From assembly GCA_030280995.1 (NCBI GenBank), contig JASXTE010000002.1:25641683-25705682 (forward strand): a stretch of DNA of 64,000 bases, written 5' to 3'. The DNA is from Hemileia vastatrix (lineage: Eukaryota > Basidiomycota > Pucciniomycetes > Pucciniales > Zaghouaniaceae). The translations under genes and the position numbers were made by a program. This document shows, piece by piece, positions 20,901-31,558 of this stretch; the first letter of the stretch is position 1, and each line of letters begins with the position of its first letter. The notes below the pieces were generated by a model. It saw nothing but the letters and a program-made list of their open reading frames with translations, ran no database searches and had not been told where the DNA came from.

Positions 20901-22331
20901 TCAAACCACAGGAATCAAGTAAGGTTCCCCGTAAGAGTATTTCAACACACCCCTTTCTTCTTCAACAAATGCCACCACTTCCTCCCCCAGCACAATAACA
21001 TGCAATAAAAACTTCTTTTCCTCATCAGACAACCACCCATCAAGACCAAAAATTACAACTTTCAACCTTTCCCCAGTCACCCTATCAGTTTCCACAAAAT
21101 ATGGAGGATTCTTTACCATAGGAGTACAGTACAGATCTCTTGACAAAGGAGGTCTCTTCAAAGGAGGATTCAAACCTACAGGCATAGGCTCATTGACAGG
21201 CCTAATCTTCTGTGCTACCTTCTTATACTTTTCAGCTCCCCCTTCAACTTGAGGGATCTTCAGGACGTCTTCACCAAAAGACCTGGAACAAAAACCAAGG
21301 GTTTCTCCATTTCTCACATGTGTGTCCAAGGTACTGTTTTTGAAAGGTGTAGAAGAAACCCTAGTGGTGCACAATTGGGAAGACTTACTTTTATTCTCCA
21401 ATCTCACCACTCTAAAACTTTTCTGAATTTCCACATCTTCATCCTTGCTTCCATATTCTAAATCTTTAAATCTTGATTCATCTTCTGAATCACATCTTCT
21501 AAAATTGTGCAGTTTAACCTCAAGCTGGAGGCACAAAAATTGATCTTTCTGATCTTCTTTCTTCAAAAGCTTGTGCATTTTAACCTCATGCTGGAGGATC
21601 AAAAATTGATCTTGATGATCTTCACAAAAACAATTCTTTTCTTCTATCTTGATTATCTTCAGATTTTTTTCTTGATTTTCCTCAGTTATCTTGAAATCTT
21701 TCTTTTCTATTCTTGAGTCTTCTTCTACCCTACAAAAATAACCAGGGGTTTCCACAATGCTCAAAGGTGTGGCCCAGGTAATGTTTTTGAAATGTGTAGA
21801 AGAAACCCTAGCAGTGCACAATTGGGAGGACTTACTTTTATTCCCCAATCTCACCACTCTAAAACTTTTCTGAATTTCCACATCTTCATCCTCGCTTCCA
21901 TATTCTAAATCTTTAAATCTTGATCCATCTTCTGAATCACATCTTCTAAAATGGTGCAGTTTAACCTCATGCTGAAGGCCCAAAAATTGATCTTTCTGAT
22001 CTTCTTTCTTCAAAAGCTTGTGCAGTTTAACCTCATGCTGGAGGCTCAAAAATTGATCTTGATGATCTTCACAAAAACAATTCTTTTCTTCTATCTTGAT
22101 TATCTTCAGATTTTTTTCTTGATTTTCCTCAGTTATCTTGAAATCTTTCTTTTCTATTCTTGAGTCTTCTTCTATCCTACAAAAATAACCAGGGGTTTTT
22201 CCAATGCTCACAGGTGTGGCCCAGGTAATGTTTTTGAAAGGTGTAGAAGAAACCCTAGCAGTGCACAATTGGGAGGACTTACTTTTAGACCCCAATCTCA
22301 CCACCCCAAAGCTTTTCCCCATATCTTTCAA
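20901..22331 (-). CDS. EC pol linker with tandem 149-residue repeats, plus RT N-terminal region
   Basis: This 476-codon frame starts with two near-identical copies of a 149-residue unit (22316-21870 and 21869-21423) and a truncated third (to about 21290). Each unit has a basic Ser-rich start (V-V-R-L-G), a Glu/Lys-rich middle and two internal copies of a D-Q-F-L-x-L-Q-H-E-V-K-L-H motif. The last third (from N-P-P-L-K-R-P) aligns with the start of the EB RT frame at 26625. EB lacks the repeat between protease and RT, so the repeat is an EC-specific gain. The function is unknown. The open frame may reflect recent duplication rather than selection. Confidence 0.6.
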   Translation of the reverse strand: MKDMGKSFGVVRLGSKSKSSQLCTARVSSTPFKNITWATPVSIGKTPGYFCRIEEDSRIEKKDFKITEENQEKNLKIIKIEEKNCFCEDHQDQFLSLQHEVKLHKLLKKEDQKDQFLGLQHEVKLHHFRRCDSEDGSRFKDLEYGSEDEDVEIQKSFRVVRLGNKSKSSQLCTARVSSTHFKNITWATPLSIVETPGYFCRVEEDSRIEKKDFKITEENQEKNLKIIKIEEKNCFCEDHQDQFLILQHEVKMHKLLKKEDQKDQFLCLQLEVKLHNFRRCDSEDESRFKDLEYGSKDEDVEIQKSFRVVRLENKSKSSQLCTTRVSSTPFKNSTLDTHVRNGETLGFCSRSFGEDVLKIPQVEGGAEKYKKVAQKIRPVNEPMPVGLNPPLKRPPLSRDLYCTPMVKNPPYFVETDRVTGERLKVVIFGLDGWLSDEEKKFLLHVIVLGEEVVAFVEEERGVLKYSYGEPYLIPVV

Positions 22332-22758
22332 TAAAGATATATAACCAATCTTCTTTTTTGAACTTGAATTTAAAATAATTGAGAATGTTTAGAAAGAACA
22401 GATACTTGATAAAAAACAAGAAGAAAACTTGCAGAGAAGAGAAACATTAGAAAGAGAAAATTAAAAATTGACTTGGTATATCTCCAAGGGAGTTAACCTA
22501 CTACAACCTGGGATTTCATCATCTTGGGGAGATGCTGCAGCAGTTGGGACATCAGCCCTAATCACTTTAAAAAATAAAGACTCTCACTAGAGCCTGAGCC
22601 ACACTCCAAAAATCCAGAGGCACAACCCACTTCTCTCCTTCTCCTACAATGATCCATGCACTGGCACATTGATGCCAAAAAAGGCCGTGTCTCCTAACCA
22701 TCCTATCCAGGGGATGTTAACCTCATATGAAGTTTCTTTAATTTTCACCAGTCAACTC
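22332..22758 (-). other. EC linker between protease and repeat region
   Basis: This is the minus-strand sequence between the protease stop (22759) and the repeat ORF start. It has several stops and no recognisable motif. A short ATG-led frame starting at 22331 follows it. Confidence 0.35.
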
Positions 22759-22869
22759 CTAACTGATCCCCACATCAAACTGATAACCAATTCTTACTTG
22801 GAAATCCATCAAGAATGGTCCACCCAAAATAGCTTTTACGGTGCCTTTGGCAATGTAAAAATGAACCGT
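22759..22869 (-). pseudogene. EC protease, C-terminal half (left of EB)
   Basis: It encodes T-V-H-F-Y-I-A-K-G-T-V-K, then I-L-G-G-P-F, matching EB H-F-Y-V-P-M-G and L-G-T-P-F. It continues exactly from the N-terminal half at 35353 onward, with EB between. A TAG ends it at 22759. Confidence 0.8.
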
Positions 22870-24203
22870 TGTGGTACGCTTCTCGCAGGAAGCGTGATTT
22901 TTAACCAATCTTCGCGCGTAGTCCAGGAAGAACAAAGGGGAGCTAGTGCAGCAGGAAATTTTAAAATATAATATGTATTTGCGTGTTTCAAGGAACAAAG
23001 GAAATGGAAGCGCGGAGAAAGATTGAGGGTCTGTGCGCTCGGATTTTGTAGCAAAATGTGCCACACAATGGGGAATTGTGTGTTATTGATTTAGGACCAT
23101 AAAGCGCTAAACAATATGGATTTGGGCTTTCCAAAAGGTATGTGTTACGCATTAAGAAGAAAGTCATGGATTAAGGACAACTCAAGTGCATGGTATGCTG
23201 CACCCCGGCCAGTTGGGAAACTTACCGAGACAAGTAATAAAAAAGGCTAACTAGTAAAGCAAGCTGTCAGAACTACGAACCTAGTATTAAAGCAAAGAGA
23301 GTGGGGACTCAATCGTAAAACTACCCAAGAGCTAAGGCAACTAGACGCAGCGTGAGGATAAGTCAAACATGGAACTAGTGCTGAAACAAAATAAGGTATA
23401 GTTAAAAGTGCATATGTGGAGAATCAGTGAAACAAGTTAATACTAGTGTTAGTAATAATAGGGTCTGATTTAGGCGCTGTAGTTGTTGCAAGCAGTGTAA
23501 CTAGAATACTAATAAATTATTTATTGTTTTACTAATGTGGCGCTAGAGTCAGTGCTGGAGATCCATTAGGGAACTGTGTCTTGAGGGCCGGAAGAATATA
23601 AAAGGAGGACTATTAGATAGGGACAAGGAGAGAACTGGTCAATCTATCTATTTAGTTAATAAAATAAGAAAAATCACATTAGTTGTCATTTTTAAAAAGC
23701 AGATCATAAAGAAAATCAATATAGAGATATATGTGTAGCTATAGTCATAGTACCCAGTATAAGATATTAGATCATTTGTGATTAATTGTTGAGAGAATAT
23801 TAAAAGGTATTTTCTGAGTCTTTAGAGTTTGTGCATCTGTGTGTGTATTTCCTATAGTATAGTGAAAGAGCGCACCATAGAGAGAATATATAGATTCAGT
23901 GGGATTAACTATTATTAGAGATATTTTATAACTATAATAAGGCAAATTCAAAGAGAGCGCTTAAAGAGGGAGTAGCTGTGGATAATAGCGCTTGTTAAGA
24001 ATAGAAATATCCAGATAGTAGTGCTTGTTTCCTTATCTTTAACTCATCTCAACTTATAAACTTTCTAGTCAAATATTAGTGTTACACATTATTACACTGT
24101 CTTTAAAAAATAAGAGTGGCAGGCACTTCTTTTTATAAATTAAAAAGGAGAACCAACCCATCTCGCATTGTGTCTACTGCTTAGAACTTTAGAACTGTCT
24201 ACA
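22870..24203 (+). repeat. EB 5' LTR
   Basis: Same length (1334 bp) as 34019-35352, with several dozen visible differences at most, many of them CG versus CA/TG. A TATAAAAGG box lies at 23597-23605. Confidence 0.92.
23597..23605 (+). promoter_or_regulatory. EB LTR TATA box
   Basis: TATAAAAGG follows GGCCGGAAGAA. The 3' LTR copy is at 34746-34754. The E2 LTR (41897-41905) and the E4 LTRs (minus strand, 55321-55329 and 62986-62994) have the same nine bases. Confidence 0.65.
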
Positions 24204-24205
24204 AT

Positions 24206-24222
24206 TGGTGTCCCAACAGTGG
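24206..24222 (+). other. EB primer binding site
   Basis: TGGTGTCCCAACAGTGG begins two bases after the LTR end, the usual place and form for a tRNA-primed element. Confidence 0.7.
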
Positions 24223-24405
24223 CATAATTGTAACTAGTGTTTTTGATTAGATTGTTTTTTTTTTTTAGGGTTTTGTCAAGAGGACGTAATCAAGCCGGCG
24301 CTTCAGCAGAAGAGTTGTAGGATCTACAACAAGTGGATCAATAGCTGTTATCAGAGGATAGGGTAGGGCTGTATCATGAAAACAGTCAGGTTTAATTAAC
24401 CAAGA

Positions 24406-25155
24406 GTGTGTTTTTTCCTTTGTGATCTTTTCTTGGATTATTTTAGTGATGTTAATGCGTCGTTACCTTGGTTTTGCGAAGAGTTAGCGCCAGAAGTTGA
24501 AGACTGGGTAAAAAGGCGCTTAGATAAAGAAGGAAAGTTGGTTAAAAAGAGGGACAGAAATTATAAGTACCCTGGATTAGAGGAAGTAGAAATGGCAGTG
24601 GAAGCAGAAATGAAGTTGCGTCAAGTTGAGCGACGTGCAGCAAGGGTGGCTCTGGATAATGAGGATATGGGGGAAGATGCGCCAGGCGTACGATTGCCTT
24701 CTCAGATCTTGTCTCCTAAAGATAAAATTCTCTCTAACGATCCAGATTCAGTCATGGCAAGAATCGATGAGTTGGAGAAGAAGATAGTTGAAGCGGCAAA
24801 AGCAAAAGAATCGTTTAGGCCCAAGAGTTCTCCTCAAACTTCGCGTTTTTCCGCTATGGTGTGCTATTATTGTAATAAAGAAGGGAATACAAGGATGAGG
24901 TGTAATGCGCTTCAAAAGGATAAAGAGGAAAAGGTAGTTTACGAGGATGGGACTACACTTATGTTGGAAGATGGTACCAGGTTAATTAAAGACAAAGATC
25001 GAGGAATGCAAGCCATGCTCATTGATCATATTAATAAAAAGTCTATGGAAAGCAGGTCAAGCAAGGGAAAAGAGCCGGAAAATAAGGAGAAAAGCAAGGA
25101 TACGAAGTCGGTTAATTTTGCAGTTACTTGCGCGGTGTTAGATTTTAAAGTATAA
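24406..25155 (+). pseudogene. EB gag, C-terminal part only
   Basis: About 250 codons hold a Lys/Glu-rich region and a zinc knuckle C-Y-Y-C-N-K-E-G-N-T-R-M-R-C, in which the expected His is Asn. The ORF begins in non-homologous leader sequence, and the capsid segment of EC gag (residues about 30-200) has no counterpart here. A TAA ends it, and the same frame continues into protease after a further TGA. Confidence 0.65.
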
Positions 25156-25200
25156 GAAGAACAAGTGGTTGAAGCACCACTTACCGCAGCATGACTGGAG

Positions 25201-26283
25201 ATGTTCGTGGTGAAGCATAAGAAAATGGCCCCACCTACAATTAATAGGCCAAGAAGGGCTGGCGCTAGGTATGCTAATCCAGAGGATATGGAGGAAGTAG
25301 GGTATACTACTAGAGAAAATACACCTGCACCTATCGAGGATGTTGAAATGGATGGTATGGACTCTGGAGGTTACGGCGTGGATCACCACAAAATAGAACA
25401 GATGGCAATGTTAGAGAAACCAGTGGTAGTACAGCAAAGAGCGGTACCTGCTGAAGGAATGCCAGGAGCAAAGCATAATACTCCAAAGAACCCACCCGGA
25501 AGAGCGAAAACTGGTGCCAAGGCAACTCAGCCTAAATGGAGAATGCAGCGCCCGGTTCATTCTGATTTTCCCAAAGCTGCCAAGGATTTAGTTGCGAAAT
25601 GTTTGAAGACTACAGTTTCTGTTCCATTGGGGATGCTGACTGCAGTAGCGCCAGACGTAGCAAATGGAATCGTGGATAAGTGCAGAAAGCAAAGGATTGC
25701 TAATTGTGCTGAGTTTGATATGGCGGAACACTCATTTCAACCAGTTGTTGGATTACCTAGGACGCCACATTACGCAGGACCCTTAGGGTATTTAACTATT
25801 ACGGTAAATGGTAAGCAAATTAAAGCATTAGTGGATACGGGTTCACAAATCAACATGGTATCAGTGGATGATGCAGTGGAATTAGGTCTTCCTGTAAAAG
25901 ACGGCGAAGGCACTGTTGCAGGAATTGGGGGAGGTAGGTTACCTGTTATAGGTGTAGCAGAGTATGTACGCACTAGAGTTGCGGGAGCAACGAGAGATAT
26001 ACATTTTTATGTTCCAATGGGTGAAGTTAAAACAGTTTTAGGCACGCCATTTTCAATGGATTATTCAGCGACTATAGATTATTGTTTAAATAAGACTATA
26101 GGAATCAGGATTATGGGTGATGACGGTGTTCCAGTAACAGCAGTCTTAGTAGCGCCCAAGGATGGTGGCTGGGAAACTAAGTACTCTGGAGCTGCGCGGT
26201 TAGAGAAAGAAAGTGAGTTTTATGAGGAAGTCTCAGATGAGGAGATAGGGCAACAGCCAGGAAGGCGTCAACATTTTCATTAG
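25201..26283 (+). CDS. EB protease region
   Basis: The 360-codon frame has a Pro/Ala-rich N-terminus and a retropepsin domain with D-T-G-S at 25834-25845, then I-G-G-G and L-G-T-P-F. It is in the same frame as gag, separated by TAA and TGA, so gag and protease were probably once continuous. It corresponds to the EC protease split by EB itself. Protease would process the polyprotein in particles. The catalytic region looks intact. Confidence 0.78.
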   Translation: MFVVKHKKMAPPTINRPRRAGARYANPEDMEEVGYTTRENTPAPIEDVEMDGMDSGGYGVDHHKIEQMAMLEKPVVVQQRAVPAEGMPGAKHNTPKNPPGRAKTGAKATQPKWRMQRPVHSDFPKAAKDLVAKCLKTTVSVPLGMLTAVAPDVANGIVDKCRKQRIANCAEFDMAEHSFQPVVGLPRTPHYAGPLGYLTITVNGKQIKALVDTGSQINMVSVDDAVELGLPVKDGEGTVAGIGGGRLPVIGVAEYVRTRVAGATRDIHFYVPMGEVKTVLGTPFSMDYSATIDYCLNKTIGIRIMGDDGVPVTAVLVAPKDGGWETKYSGAARLEKESEFYEEVSDEEIGQQPGRRQHFH

Positions 26284-26600
26284 GGACTGGCATTTTAGGT
26301 GTTTATATCTCCCAGGATGAGAAGAACCCGGATAGTGACCAGTCAGTCCAACAAGGAGGGATACGTAAAGCTGTACTTCATAGGTGTCTTGGGGATACTA
26401 CTATAGAATGTATTATACCTAAGCTTTTTAATTTCTTTAATTATGGATATTGTTATACTCATATTAAAAAGAAAAGACAAAAACAGGATTTAGGTGTAAC
26501 CCGTAGTTATATTAGAAAGGGTTTTATTTTAATTAATGAAGGAAACAGTAAGGACTGTTTTGCATCTAAGTATAAACCAGTAGCTTTTAAGGTTAAACCA
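26284..26600 (+). pseudogene. EB protease-RT linker
   Basis: Frames are broken here and the reading frame changes between protease and RT. A stretch near 26560-26600 is in frame with RT. It lacks the 149-residue repeats of EC. Confidence 0.4.
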
Positions 26601-28592
26601 GTGAATATAGCGATACCTGATTTGAATCCTCCTTTGCAGAGGCCGGCACTATCTAGAAATCCTTATGATACACCTTTAACAAAGTTTCCGCCTGATTTTG
26701 CATTCACCAGTAAGATCATGATGGAAAGGCTTCAGATGGTAGATTTTGGACCAGAGGGCTGGTTATTGCAGGAAGAAAAGAAGTTATTATTACATGTTAT
26801 GGCTCTTAGGGAAAAGGCTATTGCGTTTTCAGAAGAGGAAAGATGTTTGTTAAAACACTCTTATGGTAAACCTTATATTGTTCCAGTTATACCTCATGCG
26901 CCATGGCAAAAGAAGGCTTTTCCAATACCAGCGGCTATAAGAGAAGAGTATACGCAATTAATTAGGGGAAGGTTAAAGTCCGGCTTGTATGAACAGTCTA
27001 TGTCTAGTTATTCAAGTCCAGTGTTTTGTGTGGTCAAACATAATGGTAAATTAAGGGTTGTTCATGATCTTAGGGAGATGAACAAGGTTACGGTAAAGGG
27101 TGCAGGTATGCCACCAACACCAGAAGAATTTGTGGAATCTTTTGCGGGGCGTGCATGTTACGGATTAGGTGATATTATGGGAGGATACAATGAGCGCGAG
27201 TTGGACAAATTGTCCAGACCCATGACGACGTTTGAAACACCACTGGGGTGCTTTAGGTTGACAAGGTTACTGCAAGGCGCAACAAATTCTGTGGCGGTAT
27301 ATCAAGCACAGATGATGTGGATATTGCAGGATGAAATCCCAGAACATGTGGGAATTTTCATTGATGAAGGCGGTATAAAAGGACCAGCCAGTGATTATGA
27401 AGGGGGGGTGTTAAAAGAAAATCCGTATATTAGAAAGTTTTTTTGGGAATATGGGATTACCCTGGAAAGAGTGCTATTTAGGATAGAGGAGGCAGGATTA
27501 ACGATTTCTGGGTTTAAATTTGCCTGTTGTGTTCCAGCGCTAGATATAGTGGGACATGTGGTATGTAAGGAAGGGAGAATCATCGCTGAAAAACAGAGGA
27601 ATAAGGTACTTACATGGCCAAGACCAAGAAATACTAAGGAAGTTAGAGGGTTTTTAGGCATTTGTACATATGTAAGAATGTTTATTCGAGATTTTGCTTT
27701 GATGTCTTTGCCTTTACGGCGCTTAACAAGAAAGGATGTTGTATGGGATTGGACGGAGGAAGGTGAGGAGTCATTCGAGTTATTAAAGAGGAATGTAGGA
27801 AAAGATATTCTTTTGAAGAAATTGGAGTATGGACCAGGCGCTGGAAAAATTACTCTAGCAGTGGATTCTAGTGTGTCCGCGGTGGGCGCAGTTTTGATGC
27901 AGGAGGACGAAGAAGGTAATGATAGACCTGTCCTTTACGAGTCCAAGACTTTTACCAAAGTGGAGTCTAGGTACTCCCAGTCCAAGCTGGAGTTATGTGG
28001 AGTAGCGAAGATCCTTAAAAAGCTACAATGGATGCTTTGGGGGCAGCATTTCGAGCTGCAGGTTGATGCGCTATCGTTGGTGCAAATGATTAGTAGCCCG
28101 AGTTTACCAGATGCGCCCATGACGAGGTGGGTAGCGCAGATTAATTTGTTTTCTTTTGATTTAGTCCATAAGCCAGGGAAATCTTTCACTATGCCAGATG
28201 CGCTGTCAAGAAGACCGTTGTGTGAAGAAGACTCGGAAGTGGAAGAATTTGAAGAAGATAAGAGATGGGTAAATGGGATAGATTATTGTTATACAAAATT
28301 TGGCAAGAACGTCCGCAACAACGATAAAGTATCAAGCAAGAATGTCTGCGAAGACCATAAACTAGATTTTTGTAGCAAGGTTGAACTGCAACTGGATTTA
28401 GGGAACACTGAAGCTAATGTAGCGACAAGGAGTGCACAAGGCGAGGAAGTGGAGGAGTCAGAGGATGGAGATACTTCAAAGGGAAGTCAGGATAGTAGTA
28501 CTCAACTTGAAGAGGGGGAGTATTTAGAAGACAACGCATCTACAGATGAGGGAGTAGAGTTGTTAAAGTTATATTTGGAAGGTAATAGTTGA
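26601..28592 (+). CDS. EB reverse transcriptase-RNase H, altered active site
   Basis: The 663-codon frame covers the RT N-terminal region (residues 1-130), fingers and palm (V-H-D-L-R-E-M-N near 155), the active site at 27357-27368, a thumb region, and RNase H (A-V-D-S-S about 415, with the E-L helix following). The active site reads F-I-D-E rather than F-I-D-D as in EC, so the second catalytic Asp is Glu. The L-P-F-G motif is replaced by L-L-Q-G-A-T-N-S. An acidic tail follows RNase H before integrase. The long open frame suggests fairly recent activity. Glu at this position would be expected to cut polymerase activity strongly. Confidence 0.8.
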   Translation: MNIAIPDLNPPLQRPALSRNPYDTPLTKFPPDFAFTSKIMMERLQMVDFGPEGWLLQEEKKLLLHVMALREKAIAFSEEERCLLKHSYGKPYIVPVIPHAPWQKKAFPIPAAIREEYTQLIRGRLKSGLYEQSMSSYSSPVFCVVKHNGKLRVVHDLREMNKVTVKGAGMPPTPEEFVESFAGRACYGLGDIMGGYNERELDKLSRPMTTFETPLGCFRLTRLLQGATNSVAVYQAQMMWILQDEIPEHVGIFIDEGGIKGPASDYEGGVLKENPYIRKFFWEYGITLERVLFRIEEAGLTISGFKFACCVPALDIVGHVVCKEGRIIAEKQRNKVLTWPRPRNTKEVRGFLGICTYVRMFIRDFALMSLPLRRLTRKDVVWDWTEEGEESFELLKRNVGKDILLKKLEYGPGAGKITLAVDSSVSAVGAVLMQEDEEGNDRPVLYESKTFTKVESRYSQSKLELCGVAKILKKLQWMLWGQHFELQVDALSLVQMISSPSLPDAPMTRWVAQINLFSFDLVHKPGKSFTMPDALSRRPLCEEDSEVEEFEEDKRWVNGIDYCYTKFGKNVRNNDKVSSKNVCEDHKLDFCSKVELQLDLGNTEANVATRSAQGEEVEESEDGDTSKGSQDSSTQLEEGEYLEDNASTDEGVELLKLYLEGNS

Positions 28593-29837
28593 CCAGATTT
28601 TTGAGATAAAAAGGTTTGGCGCAATATTAAAAGGCGCGCTAAAGGCTATTTTATTAAAAATGGGAAGTTATGGAAGAATCAAGCATTGTCTCCTCAGTTA
28701 GTTATTCAAACTAGGGAAGGGAAGGAGAAGATACTCAGGGAGTTACACAAGAATTTAGGACATAGAGGTCAAGATGAGACTTGTCGCAGAGTTAGGGAAA
28801 GATTCTGGTAGCCCAACATGAAAAATGAAGTAAGAGATTGGGTTAAATCTTGTCCTGAATGCCAGTGCAGAAGTTACAGAAAGCCAAAAGAAAAAGGGAG
28901 AGCGACAGGCGAGGATACTGTTTTTGGTAGGGTCAGTTTAGATGCAGTCCATATAAAACAAGGACACTTTAAATACCTGGTAGTAGCCAGGGATGATCTA
29001 TCAGGATGGGTTGAAGCACCGCCGTTGATAAACCTCAAGGCAAGTAATGTGTCCGAGTTTTTGAAGAAAGAATGGATTTATAGGTATGGGGTAATGAAGA
29101 TGGTAACCGTAGATGGTGGTGCTGAATTTTTGGGAGAATTCCAAGAAGTAGTAAAAGGTATTGGCGCAAAGTTACGAGTTGCAACACCATATTATCCTGA
29201 AGCAGAGGGAACGGTAGAAAGAGGGCATCAAGTTATAAAAGATGCGCTAGTTAAGTTATGTGGAAATAATGGGGCGAAGTGGAAGAACTACTTGTCATTA
29301 GTTTTGTTTGCGGACAGGATTTAAGTTAAAAGGACAACAGGGTTTTCGCCGTTAGAGCTTATGTTTGGTCAAAGGGTGGTATTACCTATTGATCTGGAGG
29401 CTGGATCTTTCCTAGGATGTGATTGGGATCAAGTGCGCTCAACCAAAGATTTAATTCTAGCAAGGGTAGCGCAACTTGAAAGAAAAGACGAGTTTGTGGA
29501 GAAAGCGTATGAAAGAATGATGCAGATCCGGGACAAGTCAGTTAAATATTGGGATGAGCACTTGGCGCATAGGTTAAGAAAGCCATTGAACCCAGGAGAT
29601 TTGGTTTTGGTTTATAATAGAAGTTTAGAAAGCCAATGGGGGAAGATGTTTTCTGACAGATGGAATGGTCCTTATAGGATAAGAAAGCAGATAACTGGAG
29701 GGTCTTACTTACTGGAGGAATTAGATGGTACTGAGTGGAAGCGGCGTGTGGCCGCAGACCAGATCAAAAGATTCTACCCACGGGGTGTTCTAGTGATACA
29801 AGATAGCCTCCGAAATAAGGATAAACTACCAGAATAA
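28593..29837 (+). pseudogene. EB integrase with G-P-Y module
   Basis: Reading on from RNase H there are two TGA codons, a TAG at W (near 28809) and a TAA near 29323. Between them the protein is complete: H-K-N-L-G-H with C-P-E-C, then catalytic Asp in S-L-D-A-V-H, Asp in V-D-G-G-A-E-F and Glu in E-G-T-V-E-R. The C-terminal part has W-N-G-P-Y-R-I and ends R-N-K-D-K-L-P-E. No chromodomain is present, unlike E2-E4. The open pieces are 28818-29324 and 29361-29837. Confidence 0.8.
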
Positions 29838-30434
29838 TACCTCCGGGAAGAGGATTAAACTAAAAAGTTATGTTAAGTTTTGTTTTTTTTCTAAGAGGAC
29901 TCACAGGAGGCTTTTGACACAGTTGTGACGGATAGAGGGCACTAACTGGAAGTTAGGCGGACTATGGCAGAACAGGCAACTGGCACAAGCGCTTAGATGA
30001 GGGTGCAGAAGAAAATGAAATCTTATATTTTCATTGTTTGAGGGGGCATGACAAAATAGGTAATTGAATTAAAGGATATGTGTATCATGTAAACGCAAAA
30101 GACGCTGGGGATTTAGCTAATGGGTTAACTAACTAGGAGTGGAATAGCAATTTATAGATGAGGCGCTCTACAGTTCAATTCTTATATTACGTAGTATATT
30201 TCTGTATCGCAGTAAAGGCCGTAAAGTTTTACAATATGAAGGTTTATTTATGATTTTTTTGGGTTTACAGTCTTTTAAAGAAAGTAGAGGGAGCAAAGTT
30301 AGGCGCTCTAAAAGTATGGAAGACAGGTGTAACAAAATAGCGCCATGTCTAAAAAGATTATTTGAAGGCATAGCATGAAAAATATATGAAGACTATTTAC
30401 AGGAAGGATGGACAGAGGAGACTCATAAGGAGAA
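29838..30434 (+). other. EB noncoding segment after pol
   Basis: I see no gene. The DNA is AT-rich with scattered GCGC tetramers. A GAGGCGCTCT / TAGGCGCTCT repeat occurs at about 30160 and 30300. The EA-type stem-loops are not recognisable here. Confidence 0.4.
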
Positions 30435-30438
30435 GCGC

Positions 30439-31547
30439 TATGGTAAGGTAAACTCTTACAGTCGCCTTGCTGTAAGCAGAATCCGGAGGAGATATGGGGA
30501 TTTAGCTGAAAACCCCGTCCTTCCAATAAAAATAACAAAATGAGAATTCTAAATCACTAAGCTAACCAATCTACTTGAATCTGATTGATAAAAATAATGA
30601 AACTCTAAAATATTTAACGCTTATTGAGATTTAATGATTGTAGCTGTTGAGAAAAGAAATACTGATAACAACAATTAAGGTGTACCAGTGAAAGATCTGA
30701 AAAGATTGACTTTTATGTTTTTATAATAAATTGAATTTTTATGAGACAGCAATAATCAAGTCCCAGCGACGAAGACCTTTCTAAAGATACCCTGTATGAA
30801 GTGTGTTTTAAATTGTTGAGTGGTATTTCTAAAATGTTATATATAAAATATAAAGTTATAAGGGTATTACAAATTTATTTAATTTGTTGAGTAATAAAAA
30901 ATGAGACTGTGGTAGTTAATGATTAAGCTGTATGTTGTGTCCCCCCTCTCAATTTCGAGTTTGAGAAGTGCTTAAGTATTCCTAGTCACGTGCCTAAGTT
31001 TTCCCCTCCAGAGCTCTTCCAGAGTCAATCCGGAGCCCGTACGGAGTCCGTACGGAGTCGAAACGGAGTCTGTCCGGACTTCCGGATTCAATTAGAACCT
31101 TAAAACTATAATAAAAAATCTAGAAAAACTACACATAATAGAGCTACTTCCCCTTTACATTCCAAACTAATTTTCGTAGTCTGCGCAGCTCTAATTACCC
31201 CGTGAAAATTCATCAAAGTTAAGTAATTTCTGAAAACGTAAATATTTCTATAAAACTTCAAAATTCATTTAAAAATATAAGAAAAATAGTAAAAATTCTG
31301 GGAAAATTTCCCAAGGTTCTTGAGTGACTTGACTTGATACTTATAAATTTTTCAGACCGTAAAAATAATTTTTCTCCGTAAAATAAATTGTTTTTGTGTA
31401 GGCATTTGCTCGTGACCAATTTCTTCATATTTAAAACTCAAATAAATTAAATAAAACCCTTTTATAAAAAATAATAACACCAATCTTGCATGCCGTAATA
31501 ACTCCATTTACGTACTTAGGTGCCATACTAAACTTTAGGCTACCACA
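30439..31547 (-). repeat. Solo LTR of the EA family inside EB
   Basis: It matches the EA 3' LTR over its length in inverted orientation. In LTR sense (minus) it starts TGTGGTAGCC at 31547. GCGC flanks both sides (30435-30438 and 31548-31551), a 4-bp target duplication. No internal element sequence adjoins, so it is a solo LTR left by LTR-LTR recombination. Confidence 0.85.
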
Positions 31548-31558
31548 GCGCTAGTGGT

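Noticed and set aside
25138..25973. Minus-strand ORFs across EB gag-protease
   Set aside because: They are shadows of the clear plus-strand protease frame.
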